DNA of 64,000 bases. It comes from Pseudomonadota bacterium. GTDB taxonomy: Bacteria > Pseudomonadota > Gammaproteobacteria > Burkholderiales > Burkholderiaceae_C. The stretch lies in the NCBI GenBank assembly GCA_018241225.1, contig JAFEEG010000007.1, positions 203,806 to 267,805 on the forward strand. The letters run 5' to 3'. The notes below the pieces were generated by a model that worked only from the letters and a program-made list of their open reading frames with translations, was not told where the DNA came from and did not search any database. The position numbers and the translations under genes are program-made. This document shows positions 27,081-35,424 of the stretch, piece by piece; position 1 is the first letter of the stretch; each line of letters opens with the position of its first letter.

Positions 27081-29000
27081 ATGTTTGATTTCTTCCGCAA
27101 GTACAACAAGGTCATGATGGTGGTCTTGTTCTTGCTGGTCATCCCTTCGTTCGTGCTCTTCGGCGTGGAGCGGTTCATGGATGGCAACCAGAAGGGCGAA
27201 GTGGTCGCAAAGGTCGATGGCCGCGACATCACCCGTCCTGAATGGGATGCACGTCACCGCAACGAGGTGGACCGCATTCGCCAGCAGATGCCCAACATCG
27301 ACGCTGCCGTGCTCGATTCCGACATGGCCCGCTACGGCACGCTCGAGCGCATGGTGCGCGAGCGCGTGCTGGCCGCCGAGGCCACCAAGTCGCACCTGGC
27401 GGTGCCCGACGAGCGCCTGGCGCGCTACTTCGCGCAGGAGCCGGGCCTGGCCTCGTTCCGCACGCCCGACGGCAAGTTCGATCGCGAACTCTTCACGCGA
27501 GCCACCGGCCAGACGCCCGAGCAGTACGAGGCCGCGGTGCGCGGCGAAATGGCTACGCAGCAGGTCATGCTCGGCGTGCACGCTGGCGCGTTCGTGTCCA
27601 AGGCCCAGGCAGACGCCACGGTGGGCGCCTTCTACGAGCGGCGCGAAGTGCAATTGGCGCGCTTCAAGCCGGAAGATTTCGCCTCCAAGGTCAGCGTGAG
27701 CGACGCCGAGCTCGAGACCTTCTACAAGGAGCACGTGGCGCAGTTCCAGGCACCCGAAGAAGCGAGCATCCAGTACCTGGTGCTGGACATGGATTCGGTG
27801 AAGAAGGGCATCTCGGTCAACGAGGCAGACCTCAAGACCTACTATGAGCAGAACGGCGCGCGCCTGGGCACGCCCGAAGAACGCCGCGCCAGCCACATCC
27901 TGATCACCGCGCCCAGCACCGCTTCGGCCGACGAGAAGGCCAAGGCCAAGGCAAAGGCCGAGGAACTGCTGGCACAGGTGCTTGCCGCGCCGAATACGTT
28001 TGCCGATGTGGCGCGCAAGAACTCGCAGGACCCCGGCTCGGCCGAAAAGGGTGGCGACCTCGACTTCGTTACCCGCGGCGCCATGGTCAAGCCTTTCGAG
28101 GACGCGGTGTTCGCGCTCAAGAAGGGCGAGATTTCCAACAAGGTCGTCGAGACCGAGTTCGGCTATCACATCATCAAGCTGGACGACATCAAGCCCGGTG
28201 TGGTGCCGCCCTTCGAGAAGGTGCGAGCCTCCATCGAGAGCGACCTGCGCGCGCAGCAGGCCACGGCCGAATTCGCCAAGGCCGCCGAAGCCTTCAGCGA
28301 TGCCGTCTACCAGCAGGCCGACAGCCTGCAGCCCGCGGCCGACAAGCTCAAGCTCACGCTGCAGACCGCGACCAAGGTGGGTCGCCAACCGGTGCAGGGC
28401 GCAAACGGCGTGCTGGGCAGCCGCAACTTCCTGAACGCGCTGTTCGCGCCCGATTCGCTGGATCGCAAGCACAACACCGAGGCCATCGAGATCGGTGCCA
28501 ATCAACTGGCTTCCGGCCGCGTGACCCAGTATTCGCCGGCGCGCACCTTGCCCTTCGCCGAGGTCAAGGAGCAAGTGCGCGCGCAACTGGTCAACGTGCG
28601 CGCCGCCGAGCTGGCACGCAAGGAAGGCGAGGCCAAGCTGGCTGCATGGCAGGCCGATCCGAAGGCAGCGCAACTGGGCGCGGCCGTGGTGCTGTCGCGC
28701 CCCGATACGCAAGGCCAGCCGCAGCAGGTGGTCGACGGTGCCCTGCGCGCCGACGGCAGCAAGCTGCCGGCCTGGGTGGGCGTGGACCTTGCAGGCCAGG
28801 GCTACGCCGTGCTTCGCGTGAACAAGTCGCTGCCCCGCGAGGCGTCCGCGCCCGAGGTGGCCCAGCGCGAGGCGGCGCAGATCACGCAGTCGGTGGCTGG
28901 CGCCGAAGACCAGGCTTACTACGAGCTGCTCAAGGCTCGCTACAAGGCGCAGATTCTGGTGCCGCGCGCGGCCGAAGCGCTGCCGGCCGGCGCCCGCTGA
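27081..29000 (+). CDS. ppiD: periplasmic peptidyl-prolyl isomerase/chaperone PpiD
   Basis: A 639-residue membrane-anchored periplasmic chaperone helping folding of exported and outer-membrane proteins near the Sec translocon. It has an N-terminal cytoplasmic stub and a single membrane helix (VMMVVLFLLVIPSFVLFGVERF, about residues 11-32), then a SurA-like chaperone region. One parvulin domain covers roughly residues 265-370 (RRASHILITAPS at the start, FGYHIIKLDDI at the end). A C-terminal domain follows. Size and order match PpiD. The ATG at 27081 begins just ahead of the conserved N-terminus, MFDFFRKYNK. tRNA-His lies 44 bases downstream. Confidence 0.94.
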   Translation: MFDFFRKYNKVMMVVLFLLVIPSFVLFGVERFMDGNQKGEVVAKVDGRDITRPEWDARHRNEVDRIRQQMPNIDAAVLDSDMARYGTLERMVRERVLAAEATKSHLAVPDERLARYFAQEPGLASFRTPDGKFDRELFTRATGQTPEQYEAAVRGEMATQQVMLGVHAGAFVSKAQADATVGAFYERREVQLARFKPEDFASKVSVSDAELETFYKEHVAQFQAPEEASIQYLVLDMDSVKKGISVNEADLKTYYEQNGARLGTPEERRASHILITAPSTASADEKAKAKAKAEELLAQVLAAPNTFADVARKNSQDPGSAEKGGDLDFVTRGAMVKPFEDAVFALKKGEISNKVVETEFGYHIIKLDDIKPGVVPPFEKVRASIESDLRAQQATAEFAKAAEAFSDAVYQQADSLQPAADKLKLTLQTATKVGRQPVQGANGVLGSRNFLNALFAPDSLDRKHNTEAIEIGANQLASGRVTQYSPARTLPFAEVKEQVRAQLVNVRAAELARKEGEAKLAAWQADPKAAQLGAAVVLSRPDTQGQPQQVVDGALRADGSKLPAWVGVDLAGQGYAVLRVNKSLPREASAPEVAQREAAQITQSVAGAEDQAYYELLKARYKAQILVPRAAEALPAGAR

Positions 29001-29044
29001 CGAGAGGCCACAATTTCAGGCTACAATAGCGAGCTTCTCATACG

Positions 29045-29120
29045 GTGGCTGTAGCTCAGCTGGTAGAGTCCCAGATTGTGATTCTGGTCGTCGTGGGTTC
29101 GAGTCCCATCAGCCACCCCA
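29045..29120 (+). tRNA. tRNA-His (anticodon GUG)
   Basis: Acceptor stem GTGGCTG/CAGCCAC, anticodon stem CCAGA/TCTGG with loop TTGTGAT (anticodon GTG), T loop TTCGAGT, and encoded CCA at 29118-29120. The extra G-1 typical of tRNA-His is at 29044 and pairs with C73 at 29117. A TACAAT at 29022-29027 could be its -10 element, but no good -35 is visible. Confidence 0.97.
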
Positions 29121-29134
29121 TATAAAAAGTGAAA

Positions 29135-29157
29135 CAGGCGCCTCTGGCGCCTGTTTT
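29135..29157 (+). terminator. Rho-independent terminator after tRNA-His
   Basis: Perfect 8-bp stem CAGGCGCC/GGCGCCTG (29135-29142 and 29146-29153) with a three-base loop and TTTT tail. Confidence 0.88.
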
Positions 29158-29187
29158 CGTTTCAGCCCTCCACCTTGCCTGTGCGTT

Positions 29188-30084
29188 CTAGCGCGGCGCC
29201 TTCACGCCCTGCGCCGCCAGCGTCCGGTACTGCGAGGGCGAGTGCCCGGTGGCACGGGTGAAGAACTTGCTGAAGTACGCCGGGTCCTGGTAGCCAATGG
29301 CAGCAGCCACTTCCAGCACCGACATGGGCGTGTAGGCCAGCAGCCGGCGCGCCTCCAGCATCAGGCGCTCGTGCAGCAGCTGCAGGGCCGACTGGCGCGT
29401 GAGGTTTCGGCAGCTGCGACTCAGATGGTCGGGCGTCACACCCAGCGCATCCGCATAGAAGGGCAGGCCGCGGTGCTCGCGAAAATGCTGCTCGACCAGC
29501 GCCATGTAGCGCTGCACCAGGGCGTCGCGCGCGCCGGGCACCTGGGCCTTCTGGATATGTTCGCCGTGCAGGCGCAACAGCAGCACGGCCAGCAGTGTCG
29601 CGGTGGCCAGCAGCGCCGGCACGCGGCCGGTGCCGTGGCCTCGAAACTCGCGCGCGAGCATCTCGAAGAGCAATGTGCATTCCTTGCGTGCCTGTGCCCC
29701 CAGCTCGGTCAGGACGAACGACTGCCCGAGACCCGCATCCGCCAGGCGCGTGCCCGCCAGAAGTTGCTGCAGCGTTGCGCTGGGAATGGTGAGCTGGTGC
29801 CCCGCCGTGTCGTGCGTGTGGCTGAACCCGTGGACCGACCCCGGCGCGATCAGCAGGATGGCGGGGGCCTTGGCCTGCACCGGCTTGCCGTCCACCGTGC
29901 CGCTGATGCTGCCGCGCTCCAGGAACTGGATCTGGTGCAGGTCCTCGTGGCGGTGTGCCGGAATCGTCCAGTCCATTTCCTGCCCGCGTACGGCCACCGG
30001 CTCGTAGTGCAGGCAATCATCGGGTTGTTCGTGCCGAACCTCGCGGAAGGGAACGAGCAGCAAGGGCGTGGCAGCGGACTTCAT
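29188..30084 (-). CDS. AraC family transcriptional regulator (PobR/HpaA-like)
   Basis: A 298-residue AraC-type regulator. The N-terminal half is a cupin-like sensor domain (DWTIPAHRHEDLHQIQFLERG near residue 38). Two helix-turn-helix motifs are near the C-terminus, the second in VLEVAAAIGYQDPAYFSKFF. This layout is common in regulators of aromatic-acid catabolism such as PobR and HpaA; the ligand is inferred only. It is divergent, with 125 bases between, from the cluster running to 41266 and is its likely activator. The ATG at 30084 is chosen because the sensor domain starts soon after and upstream codons are unconserved. Confidence 0.88.
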   Translation of the reverse strand: MKSAATPLLLVPFREVRHEQPDDCLHYEPVAVRGQEMDWTIPAHRHEDLHQIQFLERGSISGTVDGKPVQAKAPAILLIAPGSVHGFSHTHDTAGHQLTIPSATLQQLLAGTRLADAGLGQSFVLTELGAQARKECTLLFEMLAREFRGHGTGRVPALLATATLLAVLLLRLHGEHIQKAQVPGARDALVQRYMALVEQHFREHRGLPFYADALGVTPDHLSRSCRNLTRQSALQLLHERLMLEARRLLAYTPMSVLEVAAAIGYQDPAYFSKFFTRATGHSPSQYRTLAAQGVKAPR

Positions 30085-30209
30085 GGCGACAGGTGAAATC
30101 GAGGCCGGAAAACTACCTGCAGCCGCGCCATTTGTCCATTCGCAACAGCACCCAGCGGCCCGACCATCCATGCAAACACATTCAAGGGCATGAAGCCCAG
30201 GAGACACGC

Positions 30210-31196
30210 ATGGACCGCAGAAACTTTCTACACCTCCTCCAGGCCGGCGGCGCGCTCGCGGCCCTCTCGCCGATGAGTCGCGCGTTGGCGCAACTCAACG
30301 GAAATGCATCGATCGTCTCGGGCTTCCCGGCCGGCGGCATGGGCGACTATGTTGCGCGACCCATGGCCGAGAAACTGCGCGGCAAGTACGCCACCAGCGT
30401 GGTGGTGGAGTCCAAGACAGGCGCAGGTGGGCGCATCGCGGTGGAATACGTCAAGCGCGCGGCGCCGGACGGCCTGACCATCCTGCAGATTCCCAGCTCG
30501 CCGATGACGCTCTACCCGAATACGTACAAGAAGCTCAACTACGACCCGCTGGCCGACTTCGCACCGGTGACGACCACGGTGAACTATGCCTTCGTGCTCA
30601 CTGCGGGCCCGGGCTTGCCGGCCGAAGTGAAGACGGTGGCGGACTATCTGAAGTGGGCCAAGGCGAATCCTGCGCAGGCCAACTACGGCGTGCCTGCCGC
30701 GGGCTCGGCATTGCATTTCGTGGGCATGATGCTGCAAAAGGCAAGCGGCACGCCGCTCACTGCCGTGGCCTATCGTGGCGGTGCACCGCTGCTCAACGAC
30801 GTGATGGGCGGGCAGGTGCCCGTCAGCGTGAGCGTGCTGGGCGAAGTGATGAGCTATATCCGTTCGGGCAAGTTGCGCGGCTTGGCGGTGTCGAGCGCGC
30901 AGCGCTCGCCCTTCCTGCCCGACATTCCCACCTTCGTCGAACAAGGCTATTCCGACCTCGTGGTGCAGGAGTGGCTGGGTTGGTTCCTGCCGGCAAAGGT
31001 TCCGGCCGAAACGGTGCAGCGCCTCAACGCCCAGGTGCGCGAAGGCTTGCAGGAGCCTGCGTTCATCGAGGCGCTGGCCAAGTCGGGCCTGCAGCCAGTG
31101 CACCAGAGCCCCGAGGAATTCGCACGCATCGTGCGCGCGGATCAGCAACGGTGGGCGCCCATCGTCAAGGCGGCCAACTTCACGGCGGAGGACTAA
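30210..31196 (+). CDS. tripartite tricarboxylate transporter-type substrate-binding protein (Bug family)
   Basis: A 328-residue periplasmic solute-binding protein of the Bug/TctC family. The signal peptide carries a twin-arginine-like RRNFL (residues 3-7) and ends near SRALAQ. The Bug folds are visible: VSGFPAGGMGDYVARPMAEKL, then PDGLTILQIPSS. Ligands in this family are usually carboxylates, including aromatic and nicotinic acids. There is no TctA or TctB permease in the window, so it must use one encoded elsewhere or act in sensing. A clear AGGAG precedes the ATG. The ThDP enzyme starts three bases after its stop. Confidence 0.9.
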   Translation: MDRRNFLHLLQAGGALAALSPMSRALAQLNGNASIVSGFPAGGMGDYVARPMAEKLRGKYATSVVVESKTGAGGRIAVEYVKRAAPDGLTILQIPSSPMTLYPNTYKKLNYDPLADFAPVTTTVNYAFVLTAGPGLPAEVKTVADYLKWAKANPAQANYGVPAAGSALHFVGMMLQKASGTPLTAVAYRGGAPLLNDVMGGQVPVSVSVLGEVMSYIRSGKLRGLAVSSAQRSPFLPDIPTFVEQGYSDLVVQEWLGWFLPAKVPAETVQRLNAQVREGLQEPAFIEALAKSGLQPVHQSPEEFARIVRADQQRWAPIVKAANFTAED

Positions 31197-31199
31197 CGC

Positions 31200-32945
31200 G
31201 TGGCGGTATTGCGGATGAATGGCGCACAGGCGCTGGTACGCCTGCTGCTCGTCGAGCAGGTGAAGGATGTCTACGGCATCGTCGGCGGAAAGCTCGGGCC
31301 CTTGCTGCATGCGATCTCGCAGCACGAGCAGCTGCGTTTCCTCGGCGTTCGACATGAGGCGGCCGGACCCATGATGGCGGCGGCCTCGTATGCGGGCTCG
31401 GGGCAGATGGCGGTGGCGCTGGGCGAGATGGGGCCCGGCGGGCTCAACCTCGCCTCGGGCCTGGGCGTGGCCTACAACAACAACCTCGCACTGCTGGCCA
31501 TCACCACCAACCAGCATCGCGCCGCCTGCTATCCGCACAGCGGCATGTTCATGGACCTGGATACGGTGGCGGTGACGCGGCCCATCACCAAGTGGAACGC
31601 GGTGGTGCACGATGCGCGCCGCCTGCCCGAGCTGGTTCGCCGCGCTTTTCGCGAGGCGCTGAGTGGGCGTGCGGGCCCGGTGCACCTGGACATTCCGCAG
31701 GACGTGCTCAGCCAGCCTTGCGAATTCGAAGCGTCGGAATTCGAGGTGCCTTCGTCGCGCTACCGGACGCTGGGCCGCGTGCGCCCCGATTGCGAAGGCA
31801 TTCGCAAGGCTGCCGAACTGATGCGCGAAGCGAAGCGGCCCTTGATCGTCGCCGGCGGCGGCGTGGTGACCAGTGGTGCCGCCGAACAGGTGCGCGCCTT
31901 GGCGCAGCGCTGGGGCGCGCCGGTGCTGCCCACGCAGATGGCATTGGGCGTGGTTGCCTCGGACAGCCCGCACTTCATCGGTCACGGTGGCCTCATCGCC
32001 GGGGCGCCGGTGCAAGAGGCTTTCGACGGTGCCGACCTGGTGCTGGCCGTGGGCTGCCGCTGGTCGTCGTGGATGTGGGACGAGCGCGGGCCGCTGGCGC
32101 GCCGCTGCCCACGGCTCATCAGCATCAACATCGACGCATCGGCCCTGGGCCATCCGGCACTGCACGAGCTGGCACTGCAAGCGGATGCGAGGGCGGCACT
32201 TGACGACCTGCTGGCCGCCTGCGACGAAAGCGTCGGGCAGGAGGTGGAGCGCGATTGGTTGCCCCAACTGCGCCGCGCGCGCACCGACTACGAGGCCCGC
32301 CTGGCCGCGCTGGGCGAAACCAGCGAGCCCGGCCAGCCCATGCATCCCGCCGCGCTGGCGCGTGCGATCGGCCAGGCGTTGCCGGCCGATGCGCTCGCCG
32401 TATTCGACGGCGGCCACACCACTTTCTGGAGCAACGACCTGACCCCGGTGCACGAGGTGCGCACGCGCTTTCACGAGCCGGGCATGAGTCATCTGGGCTT
32501 CGGGCTGCCCTACGCGCTTGCGCTGCAGGCGCAGCAGCCGGGGCGGGCGGTGGCGCTCATCACGGGCGACGGCTCCTTCGGCTTCACGCTCAACGAACTC
32601 GACACGGCGCGGCGCTATCGGCTGCCGGTATTGAGCATCGTGCACAACAACGCGGCCTGGGGCATCATCCGCGCCGGACAGCGCAACGGCCTGGGCTTTG
32701 AACTGGGCACCGCGCTGGACGATACCGACTACGCGGCCATCGCCCGCGGCTTCGGTTGCCATGGCGAGCGGGTGACGGCGTTGAGTGAAGTGGGGCCGGC
32801 CATGCGCCGTGCGCTGGCTTCGGGCCTGCCTGCGGTGCTGGACTGCCAGACCCGCTTCGTGCCGCACCCCGCCACGCCCGCCTTCGGCAGCATGAACCGC
32901 TTTGGCTTCGAGGCGCCCGTGGGCGCTTCACCTGCCGACCACTGA
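31200..32945 (+). CDS. thiamine diphosphate-dependent enzyme (acetolactate synthase/benzoylformate decarboxylase-like)
   Basis: A 581-residue ThDP enzyme. The catalytic Glu that activates the cofactor is E53 in VRHEAAG. The ThDP-binding motif runs from GDGSFGF near residue 457 to HNNAAWG near 482. The central domain resembles the 2-oxoacid decarboxylase/acetolactate synthase fold. No small regulatory subunit is present, which argues against branched-chain amino acid synthesis. Decarboxylation or carboligation of a 2-oxo acid from the surrounding catabolic route is the best inference. The start is a GTG at 31200, three bases after the upstream stop. The GlcG-like gene follows by 25 bases. Confidence 0.85.
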   Translation: MAVLRMNGAQALVRLLLVEQVKDVYGIVGGKLGPLLHAISQHEQLRFLGVRHEAAGPMMAAASYAGSGQMAVALGEMGPGGLNLASGLGVAYNNNLALLAITTNQHRAACYPHSGMFMDLDTVAVTRPITKWNAVVHDARRLPELVRRAFREALSGRAGPVHLDIPQDVLSQPCEFEASEFEVPSSRYRTLGRVRPDCEGIRKAAELMREAKRPLIVAGGGVVTSGAAEQVRALAQRWGAPVLPTQMALGVVASDSPHFIGHGGLIAGAPVQEAFDGADLVLAVGCRWSSWMWDERGPLARRCPRLISINIDASALGHPALHELALQADARAALDDLLAACDESVGQEVERDWLPQLRRARTDYEARLAALGETSEPGQPMHPAALARAIGQALPADALAVFDGGHTTFWSNDLTPVHEVRTRFHEPGMSHLGFGLPYALALQAQQPGRAVALITGDGSFGFTLNELDTARRYRLPVLSIVHNNAAWGIIRAGQRNGLGFELGTALDDTDYAAIARGFGCHGERVTALSEVGPAMRRALASGLPAVLDCQTRFVPHPATPAFGSMNRFGFEAPVGASPADH

Positions 32946-32970
32946 ACCCAGCACAAGGAAAGAAAACCTC

Positions 32971-33396
32971 ATGTCCAGCCTGACCCTGCAACAAGCCCAG
33001 ACCATCATCGACGCGGCCCTGAAGAAGTCGAAGGAAGCGGGCTATCAACCCATGGGCATTGCCGTGCTCGACGCCTCGGGCAACCTCAAGGCATTCGCGA
33101 GCGAAGACGGCGCGAGCATGTTTCGCTTCGAGGTGGCCCGTGCCAAGGCATGGGGCGCGGTGGGCATGGGCGTGTCCAGCCGCAAGCTGGCCGAGCGCGC
33201 CAAGGACAACCCCAACTTCTTCGTCTCGCTGGCGGCCACGGCGAGCGGCAAGTTCCTGCCCCAGACCGGCGCCGTGGTGGTCCGCGATGGGGCCGGCAAG
33301 CTGTTGGGTGCCGTGGGTGCCAGCGGCGGCACCGGCGACGAGGACGAAGCCATCTGCATTGCCGGCGTCCTGGCCGCGGGCCTGGTCAACGGCTGA
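32971..33396 (+). CDS. GlcG/HbpS family protein (DUF336)
   Basis: A 141-residue protein of the GlcG/HbpS family. The family pattern is seen in YQPMGIAVLDASGNLKAFAS, FRFEVARAKAWGAVGMG, and a Gly-rich C-terminus (GKLLGAVGASGGTGDEDE). Some family members bind haem or cobalamin; others sit in glycolate or aromatic catabolic operons with no proven reaction. Here it lies 25 bases after the ThDP enzyme, in the same operon, so an auxiliary role in that step is possible. A second family member is at 48897-49304. The ATG at 32971 fits the family start and follows AAGGAAAG. Confidence 0.88.
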   Translation: MSSLTLQQAQTIIDAALKKSKEAGYQPMGIAVLDASGNLKAFASEDGASMFRFEVARAKAWGAVGMGVSSRKLAERAKDNPNFFVSLAATASGKFLPQTGAVVVRDGAGKLLGAVGASGGTGDEDEAICIAGVLAAGLVNG

Positions 33397-33423
33397 GTCG
33401 CGCAACCCAGGCGCAAGAGCGAA

Positions 33424-34362
33424 TCAGGCGGCCTGCCAGTCCGGCAGGCGCGCGTTGGCGTCGCGCCGGTTCACTTCGTAGAACAGGCCGCGCAGCCACC
33501 GGTTGGACGCATCGTTCTGCATGCGCCGGTGCCAGTACTGCTGCACCTGCAACTGCGGTGGCTTGAATGGCAGCTCGATGGTCTTGATGTCAATGTGCCG
33601 CTGCACCACGGTGGCGATGTCGTCGGGCACCGTGGCGATCAGGTCGCTGCCGGGCAGCAGAGACAGCAGGCTCAGGAAATGCGACAGCTCCAGCGTCACA
33701 TGCCGGTGCCAGCCCTTGTCCTCCAGGAATCGATCGAGCATGTGTTCGCGCCCGTCGGGTCGAACCACGATGTGGCGTGCTGCAAGGTATTGCCTTGCCG
33801 TCATTCGAAGCGGCGCCGAGTCGTTGCGGGCGCAGGCAATGCAGGTGTAGGACGTGCGAAACAGCGCCTGCCGAAAGTAGCCCGCCTTCTGCAGGTCTGG
33901 AAAGAAGCCGACCGCCAGGTCCGCCTCGCCAGCTTCCAGCGCCTGTGCGGCCGCGGTGCGCGGCATCGACAGCGCCTGCAGGCGCACCTGCGGCGCCTCT
34001 TGCCTCAGGCGCCGCAGCACGCCGGGCAGAAAGGCCACCTCTCCGATATCGGGCGTGAGCAGGGTGAAGCTGCGCTCGGCGCTGGCCGGGTCGAACCCGG
34101 CCGGCTGAAGAATCTCCGACTGAATGGCTTGCACCACCCGCTGCACCGCGGGGGCCAGCGCCTGCGCGCGCGGCGTCGGCTCCATCTGCGTGCCGGCGCG
34201 CACGAACAGGGCGTCGTCGAACACCGCGCGCAGTCGCGCCAGCGCGGCACTGGTGGCCGGTTGGCTCAGGCCCATGGCCTCGGCGGCGCGGCTCACGCTG
34301 CGCAGCCGGGCCATGGCGTCGAACAAGACGAGCAGGTTCAGGTCCACCGATCGAATATCCAT
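33424..34362 (-). CDS. LysR family transcriptional regulator (NodD/NagR-like)
   Basis: A 312-residue LysR-type regulator starting MDIRSVDLNLLVLFDAMARL, the N-terminus typical of the NodD/NahR/NagR branch that responds to aromatic compounds. The winged helix-turn-helix occupies residues 1-65 and the effector domain follows. The ATG at 34362 is the family start; long in-frame sequence upstream is antisense to the Bug gene. It is divergent from the second half of the cluster (34450-41266), with 87 bases between that contain a T-N11-A element. It is convergent with the GlcG-like gene. Confidence 0.92.
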   Translation of the reverse strand: MDIRSVDLNLLVLFDAMARLRSVSRAAEAMGLSQPATSAALARLRAVFDDALFVRAGTQMEPTPRAQALAPAVQRVVQAIQSEILQPAGFDPASAERSFTLLTPDIGEVAFLPGVLRRLRQEAPQVRLQALSMPRTAAAQALEAGEADLAVGFFPDLQKAGYFRQALFRTSYTCIACARNDSAPLRMTARQYLAARHIVVRPDGREHMLDRFLEDKGWHRHVTLELSHFLSLLSLLPGSDLIATVPDDIATVVQRHIDIKTIELPFKPPQLQVQQYWHRRMQNDASNRWLRGLFYEVNRRDANARLPDWQAA

Positions 34363-34382
34363 GGTTTGGATTCTATGTATCC

Positions 34383-34397
34383 ATATCATTGGCTTAT
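34383..34397. promoter_or_regulatory. candidate LysR-type operator (AT-N11-AT)
   Basis: ATATCATTGGCTTAT has ATA and TAT ends around nine bases and so contains the T-N11-A pattern of LysR boxes. It is 21 bases from the regulator's start and 52 bases upstream of the Bug-protein ATG. The motif is short, so chance occurrence is possible. Confidence 0.35.
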
Positions 34398-34449
34398 CGG
34401 ATGAACTCCTTGTTCCTAGCATGCGGGCTCCAAAGAACAAGGAGACTTC

Positions 34450-35424
34450 ATGCAGCGCAGAGACTTCGCCCGGGCGGCGATGCTGTTCCCCCTGGCCGGC
34501 AGCGGCCTGCTCCGTGCCCAGCCGCAATGGCCGCAGCGGCCCGTCAAGTTCGTCCTGTCGCAGCCGGCGGGCTCGGGGCCCGACATCCTGGCGCGCTACG
34601 TGGCCGACCAACTCGCGCGCGGCTGGGGGCAGGCCATCGTCATCGACAACAAGCCGGGCGGCCAGAACGTGATCGGCGCGGTGGCCGCGGCGCGCTCGGC
34701 CCCGGACGGCTACACCTTCTACTACGCCACCACGGCTGCGATGGTGACCAACGCCTACACCTTCAAGACGCTGCCCTACGACCCGGTGAAGGACTTCGCG
34801 CCGGTGCGCCTGGTGGGCCGCAGCCCCTTCGTGATTGCGTGCAGTGCCAAGTTTCCGGCCAAGGACCTGCAGGGCGCCCTGGCCATGGCCAAGACCAAGC
34901 CCGGCGAGATTGCCATCGCCACCGAGGGGCCCAAGACCTTCTCGGGCATGTTGGCCGACAGCGTGGCCGGCATGGCGGGCGTGCGGCTGAACCACGTGCC
35001 CTACACCAAGGCACCCGACGCGCTGCAGGATGTGCTGGGCGGCCGCGTGCAGCTGGTGTGCCTGCCCGATGCGGCGCTCACTTCGTACATGCAGGCGGGC
35101 ACCATCCGCGCCTTGGCGGTCAGCACCGGCAAGCGCGTGTCCACCATGCCCGATGTGCCTTCGCTGTCCGAGACCTTTGCGGGCTTCGACTACGCCGGCT
35201 GGAATGGCCTCTTCGCGCCCGCCGGCACGCCGGTGGATGTGGTCAATCGCGTCAACCGCGACCTGGAAGCCATCCTGCAGCAGCCCGAGGCGGCCCAACG
35301 CATGCAGGTGCTGGGTTCGCAGCCCGAGCCGCGCATGTCCGTGCCCGAGTTCGAGGCCTTCATGCGCAGCGAGCGCGAGCGCTGGGCCCGGTTGGTCAAG
35401 CAGCTGGACATCCAGCCTGAGTGA
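34450..35424 (+). CDS. tripartite tricarboxylate transporter-type substrate-binding protein (Bug family), second copy
   Basis: A 324-residue periplasmic binding protein with a twin-arginine-like signal (RRDFARAAMLFPLAG) and cleavage near LLRAQP. The Bug motifs are present: FVLSQPAGSGPDILARYVA and PDGYTFYYATTAA. It belongs to the same family as the protein at 30210 but is clearly diverged, suggesting a different ligand. No permease genes accompany it. An AAGGAG lies before the ATG. Its stop overlaps the GTG of the amidohydrolase in GTGA, tying it to the catabolic genes downstream. Confidence 0.9.
   Translation: MQRRDFARAAMLFPLAGSGLLRAQPQWPQRPVKFVLSQPAGSGPDILARYVADQLARGWGQAIVIDNKPGGQNVIGAVAAARSAPDGYTFYYATTAAMVTNAYTFKTLPYDPVKDFAPVRLVGRSPFVIACSAKFPAKDLQGALAMAKTKPGEIAIATEGPKTFSGMLADSVAGMAGVRLNHVPYTKAPDALQDVLGGRVQLVCLPDAALTSYMQAGTIRALAVSTGKRVSTMPDVPSLSETFAGFDYAGWNGLFAPAGTPVDVVNRVNRDLEAILQQPEAAQRMQVLGSQPEPRMSVPEFEAFMRSERERWARLVKQLDIQPE

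Noticed and set aside
30228..32867. A long minus-strand frame opposite the Bug and ThDP genes
   Set aside because: Shadow of two genes with clear family motifs; low-complexity basic composition.
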